DNA of 30,805 nucleotides from a virus: IMG/VR virus record IMGVR_UViG_3300036719_000569, positions 1 to 30,805 of that record; one strand, given 5' to 3'. The notes under the pieces were generated by a model. That model saw only the letters and a program-made list of their open reading frames with translations. It was not told the origin of the DNA and searched no databases. The position numbers and the translations under genes were made by a program. Numbering within the stretch: the first letter of the stretch is position 1; every line of letters begins with the position of its first letter. Positions 12,499 through 21,931 of the stretch are shown here, piece by piece.

Positions 12499-14342
12499 GA
12501 GAGACTGGTGTTGGGTTATACGAGCCGCTCTTCTTTATCGGAGTTGTAGAAAACAACGTTGATGAGAGACTTGAAAAGAGAGTACAGGTCCGTGCCTTCG
12601 GAGTGCATGGAACTGTGGATCAGGTACCAACCGAGAGTCTGCCGTGGGCTACTCTTATATACGGTAGCTACGATCCAAACTCCCCTCTACCTCCTATAAA
12701 CTCATTTGTATTCGGCTTCTTTGTTGATGGCCGTGATGCACAGCAACCTATGATCCTTGGTCTTATACCTACACAGTTAACCGAAGTGATTAATCCTTCG
12801 GTCACCGGGTGGGGCGCAGTTCCTGGTCGTGACTCAAGTATAATCGCAAAAGGATCTACTCCTGACGATTACGGCCAGCCGTCAAACTCGAGACTCGAAA
12901 GAGGAGAGAACCTAGATCAGACATATGTTCTTCTGCAAGAATTGAACCGTGTAAAGGACGTGCCTACCGCAAAGATGAACAGCGATGATCCGTCGCCTGC
13001 ATTCGAAGAACCAGCTCCAGCATACAACGCACAGTATCCATACAATAGAGTTATTGAAACGGCAAGCCACTCGATAGAACTTGATGACACTCCAGGTGCA
13101 GAGAGAATTACGATATTCCATAGATCAGGTTCATACGTATCTATTGACTCGAACGGCACATCGGTTCATAAGTCAATCTCTGATAAGTACGAGGTCAACG
13201 ATACACATCAACACGTATATGTTGGTGGTAAGAGTCAAGTGACTATCATGGGAGATAGCCGAGTTCTCGTAAAAGGAAATAAGGTAGAAGAAGTTGAAGG
13301 CGACTTTATGCAGATCGTTCACGGTAACCATCTGTTATCTGTTGCCGGTCAGATGAACTTAAACGGAAGCGAAGAAGTTCAGATGCGAGCCGCCAAGCTT
13401 CGTTTTGAAGCTAACGTTGAGAACATCAATTTAAAATCGAGCAGAGCAATCAACATTGAGAGCGGAAAGTCAATCAGTGTCAAGTCTGGTGAGGCTATAG
13501 CTATACAATCAACAGACCGACTTGATATTAAGTCTGGAACAAATCTATTCTTAAATGCAGAAGACATAGGACATCTTCGAGCTCAGACTGTTAGAATAGG
13601 CGGACAGTCTCGGGTTGACATTAATGCTTCTAATGTTTATATAGACGACAACGTTAGTATGGCTAACGGATCTGCAGTAAGCCCGTCAGTAGCAACAACT
13701 GCGGTAGCTGCAGAGGGTACAGAGCTTCCAGAACCTGCATCAAAGAGTGCAAGCACGACTCAATATAGAAACAGTTCATCGCTTGGATCCGCTGGATACG
13801 CATCCCAGGATGAAGGTGGTGGAGGTTCTTCTTCTAGCGCTAGCGGTGCAGATCCTGCGGTAGAGTATACCGGATCGGCAAACGCAAGTATGGATCTTCT
13901 TACGCTTGTAAAATCTTTCGAAGGATTTAGTGAGTACCCGTACGAGGATTACGGACAATGGTCGATTGGTTACGGCAGTGGTGTTGGTCCTTCAAGTCAA
14001 CCGCCTAAGATACCCGGACCTATATCCGAGCAAGAGGCGACACGCCTTCTAAGCGAGAACCTGCAGAAGTTTATTGTTAACGTTGAGACGATAAATCAGA
14101 AGGGTAACTATAATTGGACGCAAGAGTCGAAAGACGCTCTTACTTGCTTTGCTTATAACATTGGCAGTATAAATGAACTTACGGCCAATGGTACAAGAGA
14201 TAATGCCACGATCGCGGCCAAGATGTTAGAGTATTCAAAAGCTGGCGGCGTTACTTTGAGCGCTCTTGTTCAGAGAAGAACTATTGAAAGACAAAAGTTT
14301 TTAAACGGTCTCGCTGGTACTAGCAGCGGTACACTTGTTTAA
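12495..14342 (+). CDS. 5: Tail spike gp5 with C-terminal lysozyme domain
   Basis: Trimeric needle that pierces the outer membrane and cuts peptidoglycan. I choose ATG 12495 (MRETGVGLYEP): GGAG at 12482-12485 is nine bases upstream and it overlaps the gp27 stop; a TTG at 12480 is less likely. The 615 aa comprise an OB-fold (about 10-100, FIGVVENNVDERLEKRVQVR), a gp5C-like beta-helix (about 180-385, YNRVIETASHSIELDDTPGA then VGGKSQVTIMGDSRVLVKG), a Gly/Ser linker (386-462) and a GH24-like lysozyme (about 463-610). Lysozyme residues visible are E476, D485 and S490 (WSIGYG, Thr in T4). In T4 the lysozyme lies between OB and helix, not at the end. Activity is inferred. Confidence 0.92.
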   Translation: MRETGVGLYEPLFFIGVVENNVDERLEKRVQVRAFGVHGTVDQVPTESLPWATLIYGSYDPNSPLPPINSFVFGFFVDGRDAQQPMILGLIPTQLTEVINPSVTGWGAVPGRDSSIIAKGSTPDDYGQPSNSRLERGENLDQTYVLLQELNRVKDVPTAKMNSDDPSPAFEEPAPAYNAQYPYNRVIETASHSIELDDTPGAERITIFHRSGSYVSIDSNGTSVHKSISDKYEVNDTHQHVYVGGKSQVTIMGDSRVLVKGNKVEEVEGDFMQIVHGNHLLSVAGQMNLNGSEEVQMRAAKLRFEANVENINLKSSRAINIESGKSISVKSGEAIAIQSTDRLDIKSGTNLFLNAEDIGHLRAQTVRIGGQSRVDINASNVYIDDNVSMANGSAVSPSVATTAVAAEGTELPEPASKSASTTQYRNSSSLGSAGYASQDEGGGGSSSSASGADPAVEYTGSANASMDLLTLVKSFEGFSEYPYEDYGQWSIGYGSGVGPSSQPPKIPGPISEQEATRLLSENLQKFIVNVETINQKGNYNWTQESKDALTCFAYNIGSINELTANGTRDNATIAAKMLEYSKAGGVTLSALVQRRTIERQKFLNGLAGTSSGTLV

Positions 14343-14360
14343 GTATTCGGAGGATAACCT

Positions 14361-15875
14361 ATGACCACGAGTGGTCTGTGCAGTAGAAGAAATTGCGTAA
14401 CTAGAGTTGGTGATTCTGGCGAGATCATAGAGCTTGAGATTCCTCAGGCTCTTGATATCGGAGAGTTTAGTGCCGCATCACTCAACGACTTATACCAGAG
14501 CGGTGTTGTCTCTTCTCCTGGAGATAACGATCCTATCACCGTGATTACAAGACAGTATGGAACGGATCCTTTCTATTCTTCCGTTGCGGCGGTTAACCAA
14601 TACTTTACGAGACCCGACGTTAGAAACCTCATTAATCCGGATAGACACCCCCTGTTAGATGAGAGAGTAAACACCGGTGTTGTCTTCACTCCTGTAGAGA
14701 TAGCAGATTTTATACGTGAGTATGGCTATACCCCGATTACTCTATCTGTATCTAGCTCCATCGTATCTATCAAGTTAATTAATGAATTCGAAGCGTTCTA
14801 CACAAAGAACTTTACTCAGAGTACTATCGGCAGTTTCTGCGCTCTCGTTCCTAGCATATTTGGTGCTATAGGAGCATTCTTTACGGCCCTTGACGGAATT
14901 GCAGATTTAGTCAATAAGCTAAAGAACTTCGCACTTAACTTTTCTCTAGCAGGTCTGTTGAATCAGCTTAAAGATAATATAACAAAAGTATTGGATAAAG
15001 TAATTGATAAAGTGAAGAACATTATCGAAAACTTTTCAATCGCAGATGTTATTTCTGAAGTAAAGACATTTATAGTAGAAAAGATAGGTGGTCAGTTTCA
15101 AAAGATAAAAGAAGCTGCGATGAAGTTCTTTGATCCTGAAAACTTAAAGAACTTTAAGAATAAGATACAAGCAATCATAGACTATGCGGTCGGCGTGTTT
15201 AAAAACCCGACTCTTGAAGATATCCAGTTTCTTCTATATAGATTCTGCCAATTCGTTTCACAAGTAGAGAACGGCATCAATGCAATTAAAAACCCCCTCG
15301 ACACCTTTGTGAATTCATATAAAGATACGATAAGCATTCTAACATCAAACTCAGCCGCAAATAGCGCGCGATCCGTCACTGCTGGTGGAATTCGTTACGA
15401 TCTTCCTGCTCGTGGTACTGGAATAAATACAAGTAGAGAAATTTATACAGCAGCTGGAGATATTCCGCCAATGGGCCCGGAAGATTTTCAAGCAGTAACT
15501 CCTTGGAACGAAGGCAAGGGTGACTCTAGAGTAACGTTTAACGGTAGGTGGGTTGCTGCTTTAGGCAGAGATGGTTGGGAGAAAGTTGACATTGGAGTAA
15601 GAGCAATGTTAATGAAGGTTCAGAAAGACTTTGGCCGACCTCTGTTTGTAAATAGTGGATACAGATCGCCTGAATATAATGCAAAATTAGACGGGGCCGC
15701 TAAGAACTCGTATCATATGCAAGGAAAGGCTTTAGATATATCTTGGTCTGGTCTAAACAATGAAACTAAAGAAGAGTTTATAAGATTGGCGAGAACGCGT
15801 GGATTCAGAGGAATAGGAAGATACAACAGCTTCATTCATATAGACGTAGGACCAGAAAGATCGTGGTCCGGCTAG
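14361..15875 (+). CDS. Virion structural protein with C-terminal M15 peptidase domain
   Basis: The first 370 residues of this 504-aa product are not recognised; they include a hydrophobic stretch (about 155-185) and long amphipathic helices (185-310). The C-terminus (about 385-504) is an M15-type metallopeptidase: NSGYRSPEYNAKL, then HMQGKALD (H452, D459) and FIHIDVG (H493, D495), the zinc ligands of D-Ala-D-Ala endopeptidase/carboxypeptidases. It likely cleaves peptide crosslinks of peptidoglycan. TCGGAGGAT precedes the ATG with good spacing. Lying between gp5 and gp25 in a late operon, it is probably a hub- or needle-associated entry enzyme rather than a holin-partnered endolysin; a lysis role cannot be excluded. 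Confidence 0.87.
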   Translation: MTTSGLCSRRNCVTRVGDSGEIIELEIPQALDIGEFSAASLNDLYQSGVVSSPGDNDPITVITRQYGTDPFYSSVAAVNQYFTRPDVRNLINPDRHPLLDERVNTGVVFTPVEIADFIREYGYTPITLSVSSSIVSIKLINEFEAFYTKNFTQSTIGSFCALVPSIFGAIGAFFTALDGIADLVNKLKNFALNFSLAGLLNQLKDNITKVLDKVIDKVKNIIENFSIADVISEVKTFIVEKIGGQFQKIKEAAMKFFDPENLKNFKNKIQAIIDYAVGVFKNPTLEDIQFLLYRFCQFVSQVENGINAIKNPLDTFVNSYKDTISILTSNSAANSARSVTAGGIRYDLPARGTGINTSREIYTAAGDIPPMGPEDFQAVTPWNEGKGDSRVTFNGRWVAALGRDGWEKVDIGVRAMLMKVQKDFGRPLFVNSGYRSPEYNAKLDGAAKNSYHMQGKALDISWSGLNNETKEEFIRLARTRGFRGIGRYNSFIHIDVGPERSWSG

Positions 15876-15910
15876 TAAGAACACAATCCTTGCCTAGGGA
15901 GGCATAATAA

Positions 15911-16327
15911 GTGGTAGTACAGATCGTAACACCAGTTCGTAAGAGAGTTAGTCTGTTCTCAGACTTTCACAAGGATCTCACGCAGAATCCTATTACCGAA
16001 GACTTGGCAGTGAAGAGAGACGAAGAAGCTGTAAAGGAAGCCATTAAGAACCTCATTCTTACGGATCGTGGCGAGAGACTAATGCAACCACTCGTCGGCG
16101 GAAACATTCGCGCCATGCTTTTCGAGAATAACACGCCATCGACCATAAAGATCATTCAAGAATCAATCAAAGAAACGATTAACTTTTACGAACCGAGAGC
16201 AACACTCTTGGATGTTATAGTTCAATCTTCATTAGATGAATCTACTGTAGAAGTCGCGATCTATTTCTACATAAATAACATTGAACAGCCGATCACCTTA
16301 ACGGTGTTCCTAGAGAGGACAAGATAA
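15911..16327 (+). CDS. 25: Baseplate wedge protein gp25
   Basis: The 138-aa product (T4 gp25 132 aa) is a GPW/gp25-family member: FSDFHKDLTQNP, AVKEAIKNLILTDRGERLMQ, and P-x-x-GGNIRAMLFEN are the diagnostic blocks, including the EPR in FYEPRATLLDV. It forms the wedge core with gp6 and helps nucleate the sheath. The GTG start at 15911 is supported by AGGGAGG (15896-15902) eight bases upstream. Its stop is immediately followed by the gp6 ATG. Confidence 0.96.
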   Translation: MVVQIVTPVRKRVSLFSDFHKDLTQNPITEDLAVKRDEEAVKEAIKNLILTDRGERLMQPLVGGNIRAMLFENNTPSTIKIIQESIKETINFYEPRATLLDVIVQSSLDESTVEVAIYFYINNIEQPITLTVFLERTR

Positions 16328-18112
16328 ATGGCTACGAAACCAATTAACGAACTAGATTTCGCAGCATTAAAAGATCAGTTCATTACATTCCTTAAGGGCC
16401 AGACTCAGTTTAAGGATTACAATTTTGCTGGTTCAAATATGAACGTTCTTTTGGATGTTCTATCATACAACACGTATATGAATAACTTTTATACGAACAT
16501 GGCAATTGGCGAGATGTTTCTTGACTCTGCGGTTCTTAAGAACTCGGTCGTATCGCACGCAAAGGAATTAAACTATCTTCCAAGATCTAGAACTTCTGCG
16601 AAGGCTATAGTTAACCTGTCCATCTCTGCACCGACAGAGACTTCACAGACGATTACTATACCTCGTTTCACCGAATTCACATCTACTTACCAAGGATCTA
16701 CTTTTACATTCATAACGAATGAAGTGTATGCTGCGCGTAGAACATCAGGAAGCACGTTCGTTGCGGCCAACGTAGAAATATTTGAAGGAGAGATACTTAC
16801 GAACTTTGAGAAAGACGGCTTCTTCCTGGATGACCAGAATTTCTTGAGATGTAATCTTACGAACGATAACATAGACACTAGTACAATCGAAGTGTATGTA
16901 GATGAAGTCGCTACTGAAAATCAAAATCAATTCCTATACACGCCAGATATCTTCGGTGTCACACCAACGAGTAAGGTGTTTTATTTAGATCCATACTTTG
17001 ATGATAGATACTCGATCTACTTCGGAAGAAACATCTACGGTGAGCAACCAGGCGTAGACATTGATGTTAAGGTACAGTATAGAATTTGTAGCGGTTCAGA
17101 ACCAAACGGCGCAGCTCGCTTTGGTACTAGTTTTATTCCAAACGCAACGGTCACGACAGTAGAAGCTGCGAGTGGTGGAGCTGAGCGTGAGACGATTGAT
17201 AGCATAAAGTACTTTGCTCCAAAGTCACTGCAGATCCAAGAAAGAGCTATAACCGCAAGAGACTACGAAGTTCTTCTTCGTCAAAGATTTCCAGACATTC
17301 AGTCAGTGTCAGTCTATGGTGGAGACGAGTTGGATCCTCCGCAGTATGGAAGAGTCGCGATATCGGTAAATCTACAGGGAGAAAGAATTCTTTCAAACAC
17401 GAATAAGAATTCCTATGTTGCTTTTCTTTCAGACAAGAGTCCTCTTTCTATAGAACCGATATTCGTTGATCCAGAATTCCTATACATAGAAGCTATCGTG
17501 GACATATCATTTTCTCGTAAGCTTACGACCAAGTCAACAGCTCAGCTCGAAACTCTTATAAGATCGGCCATACTTAACTTTAATCAAACGAACCTAGATG
17601 ATTTCGGTGAAATTCTTAGATCATCGAGACTATCTTCAATCATAGATGACTTGGACGATGGAATTCTGAGTAACTCGCTCTGCGTGAACCCTATTATTGA
17701 ATATAAGCCGGTTCTAAACCTTGCGCTCAATCCTAAGTTTAAGTTTGAAAGTCAACTCGTAAAACCTTATCCTTACAAATCAGTAAATGGTTTCGCTGAC
17801 TTTAAACCAGCCATCGTAAGTACACCATTTACTTATCGCGGAATTCTATCAAAGATACAGGATGATGGCGCTGGAAATATGCAAATTATCAGTGCTGGCG
17901 CAGTTAATACTGAAATACTTAAACCAAATGCTGGCACCGTGGATTACACAACAGGCGAAGTAAGGCTCATAAACTTTATAGTAGAGTCTTTCACAGGAAA
18001 TGGTATTAAGATCTATGCGGCAACAACATCTGTTGATATAACAGCGCCAAAAAGCAGAATTCTTACAGTTCGCGACGAAGATGTATTAGTCAACTTCATA
18101 GAGACAAACTGA
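16328..18112 (+). CDS. 6: Baseplate wedge protein gp6
   Basis: Core wedge protein whose ring holds the baseplate and expands upon contraction (baseplate J-like family). The 594-aa product (T4 gp6 660 aa) begins with INELDFAALKDQFITFLKGQ then FKDYNFAGSNMNVLLDVLSY and the N-terminal helical block up to LNYLPRSRTSAKA. The middle has beta-rich regions, and SIKYFAPKSLQIQERAITAR with DYEVLLRQRFPDIQSV is the J-like signature. It starts right at the gp25 stop and its TGA overlaps the next ATG. Confidence 0.95.
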   Translation: MATKPINELDFAALKDQFITFLKGQTQFKDYNFAGSNMNVLLDVLSYNTYMNNFYTNMAIGEMFLDSAVLKNSVVSHAKELNYLPRSRTSAKAIVNLSISAPTETSQTITIPRFTEFTSTYQGSTFTFITNEVYAARRTSGSTFVAANVEIFEGEILTNFEKDGFFLDDQNFLRCNLTNDNIDTSTIEVYVDEVATENQNQFLYTPDIFGVTPTSKVFYLDPYFDDRYSIYFGRNIYGEQPGVDIDVKVQYRICSGSEPNGAARFGTSFIPNATVTTVEAASGGAERETIDSIKYFAPKSLQIQERAITARDYEVLLRQRFPDIQSVSVYGGDELDPPQYGRVAISVNLQGERILSNTNKNSYVAFLSDKSPLSIEPIFVDPEFLYIEAIVDISFSRKLTTKSTAQLETLIRSAILNFNQTNLDDFGEILRSSRLSSIIDDLDDGILSNSLCVNPIIEYKPVLNLALNPKFKFESQLVKPYPYKSVNGFADFKPAIVSTPFTYRGILSKIQDDGAGNMQIISAGAVNTEILKPNAGTVDYTTGEVRLINFIVESFTGNGIKIYAATTSVDITAPKSRILTVRDEDVLVNFIETN

Positions 18113-20244
18113 TGCCAGTAGAAAAGCTAATATCGTTTCATATAGAACGACAGTTCCCGGCCATCTATCGTGAAGATGGTCAAGAACTTATTCAATTGGT
18201 AAAAGAATACTATAAGTTTTTAGAAACAAACACCGAACAGAGTTTATATAACGGAAGAAGACTCTTTGAGTATAAAGATATAGATACTACTCTTGAAAGT
18301 ATGCTGATATTCTTTAAGAAAAAGTATCTCGCAGATCTTCCGTTCGATGGTGACACCGTAAGAATTGTTGTAAAGAACATATTAGGTCTGTATCGTAGAA
18401 AAGGAACTCAAGGCGGGCTCGAGCTCTTCTTCAATATTTTTTATAACGAAAGCATCAAAGTATACTACCCAGCCAAAGATATGTTTAGACCTTCCGATTC
18501 TGAGTGGAAGAAAGGCACCTATCTTCAGATGATGCCTAACAATGGGCTATTCACTTCAACAAAAACAACTCAGACATATACATATAAAGACCTAATCGGT
18601 AAACAAATCATTGGTGCATCTTCAAGAGTAAAGGCTACAGTTGATAAGATAAACTTCGTCATCGTCGGTAATACTATTACTCCAATACTTTTCATTAATG
18701 ATGAGACTGGAAGTTTTATTGGTAAAGAAAACATAATAAGTGAATTCAGTGGTATACCTATAAGCTTTGGTGTTATCAATGGATCTCTAACATCAATAGC
18801 AGTGGATGATAATTTTGGTGGATCGATAGGAAACGAAATAGGTGACATAGTAACATTTAGAACCGACAATGGGTTTGGCGCAAAAGGGCTCGTCACCGCA
18901 GTTACTGAGAATTTTTCGGGTTTCGTTAGATACGATATTGAGGACGGGGGCTGGGGTTACTCTGTAGATACAACAAAGCTTCTTGTTTCTAACCAAACGA
19001 TATTCCTTGATAACGAGGGCGGAAAGTTTCAACTGCTAGAAGCTTTAGAAGATGATTCTGGAAATAGAGGCATCGTGATCGGGCAGAGTAATACTGCAAT
19101 TGGTTTAAAGATGGATGTTGGAGATGAATTTACGAACACGTCTATCATTACGACAATGGATAGAGACATAAATGTTAATATTACAACACTATCGCCATTG
19201 ACTCCAATACGAATTTTGGAGAAGAATGATAGCTCACCAGGTCCTCTCTATCCAGAAACGTTAGATACTGACGACGTTATTCTCGCAGAGATTGATAACG
19301 AGGAGAGCGTGTCTCTTATCTTTGATCTAATTGGTGATTACGCAAACGTTGCTCTTAATGCTGCAAACTACAACGACCCGCCGGCAGAACAGCCTATGAG
19401 TGGTTTTCCTGACACCGATCCAATTACAATCAGTACACCTCTTAACGAGGCGTTCGATTTAACGCCTATCGATATAGGAAGAATTGTTAGGTTTGATAAT
19501 ATAAACCCAGGTACTGATTATGAAAACGATGTATTTGCTATAGCATATGATACACGAATATCACTTTTCAAAAAGAGAAATCAGCTAGTTACTCTTTCTA
19601 ATATGCCAGCAACGATAAGTGTTGGAAGTTTGGTAACACAGGAAAGTACGAATGGAAAAGTAGTCTCTATAAATAATAATACTCTTACGATTACGCCATA
19701 CACTTACGCCGGATTTAATAATACATCAGGTCTTATATTCAAAGGTGTTAACTATGGCATTGTTGGTGTGTCGACAGACTTTAATTCGCCAATTGCCGGA
19801 TTTAATGCTACTATAAATGCAGTAACATCTTTCGGAGTAGGAAAGATAACCAACGTATCTGTAATCGATTCTGGTTACGGTTATACTCATAATACGATTG
19901 CCGATATCATAGACGCGGATGGAGAATTGGCATCAAAAGGAACGATCTCAGCTTTAGGCCCAGGATCTACAGAAGGATATTGGGCTTCATTGGACTCGCA
20001 TATAAACGGATATGTTTTAGACGGTGCGAGTCTAACATACTATGACTCCGGTAAGAGAGTTCAGGATAGTAATTACTATCAAGAATTTTCATATGAGATT
20101 CTTTCTACAGTAAATCTTCCGGAATACGAAGAGTCTTTAAGAGAAATCGTGCACGTTGCTGGAACAAAAGTCTTTGGTAGATTTAACCTAGAAGACGTTA
20201 TGTCAACACCGATATCTTCTAGAATTATTATTGACGCGGAATAA
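18112..20244 (+). CDS. Baseplate wedge/structural protein in gp7 position, 710 aa
   Basis: The N-terminal 150 residues, MPVEKLISFHIERQFPAIYR onward with LVKEYYKFLETNTEQSLYNG and YRRKGTQGGLELFFNIFY, resemble structural proteins found after gp6 in T4-like cyanophages, as I recall. The rest is beta-rich, with GG-x-GY modules such as IEDGGWGYSV and VIDSGYGYTHNTIADI, and the C-terminus ends ESLREIVHVAGTKVFGRFN. T4 gp7 is 1032 aa and I see no direct match, so gp7 equivalence is by position between gp6 and gp8. Start overlaps the gp6 stop (TGATG). Confidence 0.75.
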   Translation: MPVEKLISFHIERQFPAIYREDGQELIQLVKEYYKFLETNTEQSLYNGRRLFEYKDIDTTLESMLIFFKKKYLADLPFDGDTVRIVVKNILGLYRRKGTQGGLELFFNIFYNESIKVYYPAKDMFRPSDSEWKKGTYLQMMPNNGLFTSTKTTQTYTYKDLIGKQIIGASSRVKATVDKINFVIVGNTITPILFINDETGSFIGKENIISEFSGIPISFGVINGSLTSIAVDDNFGGSIGNEIGDIVTFRTDNGFGAKGLVTAVTENFSGFVRYDIEDGGWGYSVDTTKLLVSNQTIFLDNEGGKFQLLEALEDDSGNRGIVIGQSNTAIGLKMDVGDEFTNTSIITTMDRDINVNITTLSPLTPIRILEKNDSSPGPLYPETLDTDDVILAEIDNEESVSLIFDLIGDYANVALNAANYNDPPAEQPMSGFPDTDPITISTPLNEAFDLTPIDIGRIVRFDNINPGTDYENDVFAIAYDTRISLFKKRNQLVTLSNMPATISVGSLVTQESTNGKVVSINNNTLTITPYTYAGFNNTSGLIFKGVNYGIVGVSTDFNSPIAGFNATINAVTSFGVGKITNVSVIDSGYGYTHNTIADIIDADGELASKGTISALGPGSTEGYWASLDSHINGYVLDGASLTYYDSGKRVQDSNYYQEFSYEILSTVNLPEYEESLREIVHVAGTKVFGRFNLEDVMSTPISSRIIIDAE

Positions 20245-20268
20245 ATAGAGCAAAATAGGTTTAGGAAA

Positions 20269-21921
20269 ATGTCTGTCATCACAAGTAAATATAGATCTGA
20301 TACTGCACGACGCTTCGTTGATGATGTAACATTCAACGATTACTATATGTTTGTGTCAAGCACAGCAAACACAACCGTGATTAATTCAGAAAAATCAAAA
20401 ACGGAATTTCTTGAAAAAACTATCTTTGGAAAGAAGATAGGTGCACAAGAAGTTTTCTATATGATTAAGAATTATCCTTGGGAAATAGATGCAGTATACG
20501 ACCAGTACGACGATAATTTAGATATGTCAAACAAGAAGTTCTACACAGTTGTCTATCCAGTGAATAACGAGGTTGGTGACTATAGAGTCTATAAGTGTCT
20601 ATTCAATAACGGCGGAGCAAAATCTTTAACACCGCCTAATTACAGTGTATCTCAACAGGATCAGATTTATGCTTTGGCAGATGGGTATGTTTGGAAGTAT
20701 CTGTTTAATATTAGTGAGTTAGAATTTGATGATTACAATACTCGCGGATACATACCTATTATGTCGACTGAGAGTGGTAACACGGCAGTTCAAACAAGTT
20801 CTATAAGTCAGATTGTCATAACAAATTCAACAAATAGAGGATATGAAAAGTCTGAAGGATTTGTTTTTCAAACAGCAACTGGAACTGGCGAGATAGTTAT
20901 AACGGCAAGTAGTGGAACTCTTAATGCGATTGAAAACTATTACTCAGGATATACATTCTACGTAACAAGCGTATTTGGTAATGACTCGAGGTCTTACGTA
21001 GTAGATACTTATACTTACGATCCTGCTTCAAAAAGAGCAGTCATTACGTTAACCGAAGCACCGGATTATACCGTTCTTACTGACTCCGCTTCTTACAAAC
21101 TATTACCTCGCATTGAAATAAAGGGCGATGGAACTGGAGCAGTTGGGCTAGCCGATGTGTCGGCAAATGGTTCTATAATAGGTGTCACAATGCTGTCCAA
21201 AGGTTCTGGTTATAAGAATGCAACCGCGTTTGTTCCAGACCCGTTTTCTTTCGACCCAAATTCGCTAAACTCTCTTAATGAAAGAGCTATACTAAGACCA
21301 ATTCTTTCTTCGGCTGGTGATCATGCTTCGAACTTAATCGATGAACTTATGTGCAGGCACATTCTTGCGTACACGACTCTTACGGAGACAGACAACTTTA
21401 CAGTTCCAGCTACAAACGACTTCACGAGCATTGGTATTGTTAAGAACCCTGAGTTTAAAAATGCAGGAAACAATGACATATTTGATAACCGTATAGAACT
21501 AGCTCTTGACAGTCACTCTCTTTCTGTAAATGAAATAGTTACACAGATAGAAACGGATGTTAATAGTTCATTCTATAACGAGGTAATATTTAGCGGTAAA
21601 GTTCATCAAGTTTCAAATAACTTTGTGTATATATGTGAGTACATGGGGCCGTATCCAAATTCCTCTTCATTTGCAAACACTGATTTTAGCGACATCTCGC
21701 TTAACATAAATCTGCCGATAAGATCTGCAGACAATCAAATACTTAATATAAATACAGATAACGATCCAGAGTATCCACTAGAATATGACATAGATTACCC
21801 AGGGTTTTCAATATCACCATATGTTCAGAGAACTGGAGAAGTTTACTATATGAATAGCTTCTTTCCAATTACGAGAACTGAAGAGTCAAGGGAACGATTT
21901 AAGATACTTCTTGAATTTTAA
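20269..21921 (+). CDS. 8: Baseplate wedge protein gp8 (enlarged)
   Basis: The ends match T4 gp8: VITSKYRSDTARRF at the start, GDYRVYKCLFNNGG and ADGYVWKYLFNI (T4 has GDGYVWEYLF) in the first third, and a terminal EVYYMNSFFPITRTEESRER. The product is 550 aa against 334 in T4, with about 200 extra beta-rich residues in the middle, including GTGAVGLADV and a GSGYKNAT module. In T4 a gp8 dimer bridges gp6, gp7 and gp10 in the wedge. AGGAAA just before the ATG is the likely ribosome site. Confidence 0.88.
   Translation: MSVITSKYRSDTARRFVDDVTFNDYYMFVSSTANTTVINSEKSKTEFLEKTIFGKKIGAQEVFYMIKNYPWEIDAVYDQYDDNLDMSNKKFYTVVYPVNNEVGDYRVYKCLFNNGGAKSLTPPNYSVSQQDQIYALADGYVWKYLFNISELEFDDYNTRGYIPIMSTESGNTAVQTSSISQIVITNSTNRGYEKSEGFVFQTATGTGEIVITASSGTLNAIENYYSGYTFYVTSVFGNDSRSYVVDTYTYDPASKRAVITLTEAPDYTVLTDSASYKLLPRIEIKGDGTGAVGLADVSANGSIIGVTMLSKGSGYKNATAFVPDPFSFDPNSLNSLNERAILRPILSSAGDHASNLIDELMCRHILAYTTLTETDNFTVPATNDFTSIGIVKNPEFKNAGNNDIFDNRIELALDSHSLSVNEIVTQIETDVNSSFYNEVIFSGKVHQVSNNFVYICEYMGPYPNSSSFANTDFSDISLNINLPIRSADNQILNINTDNDPEYPLEYDIDYPGFSISPYVQRTGEVYYMNSFFPITRTEESRERFKILLEF
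21747..21754 (+). promoter_or_regulatory. Possible internal late promoter before the 1759-aa gene
   Basis: Exact TATAAATA inside the last 180 bases of gp8, giving a predicted start near 21760 and a leader of about 170 bases for the next large gene. Could be chance in A+T-rich coding sequence. Confidence 0.35.
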
Positions 21922-21931
21922 GGAAAAATAA

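Noticed and set aside
19668-19675. Exact TATAAATA inside the 710-aa gene
   Set aside because: Nearly 600 bases upstream of the next start, in A+T-rich coding sequence; a few chance copies of an 8-mer are expected in a window this size.
20240-20247. AATAAATA just at the end of the 710-aa gene
   Set aside because: First base departs from the octamer that is exact in the other intergenic gaps; too weak to call a promoter.
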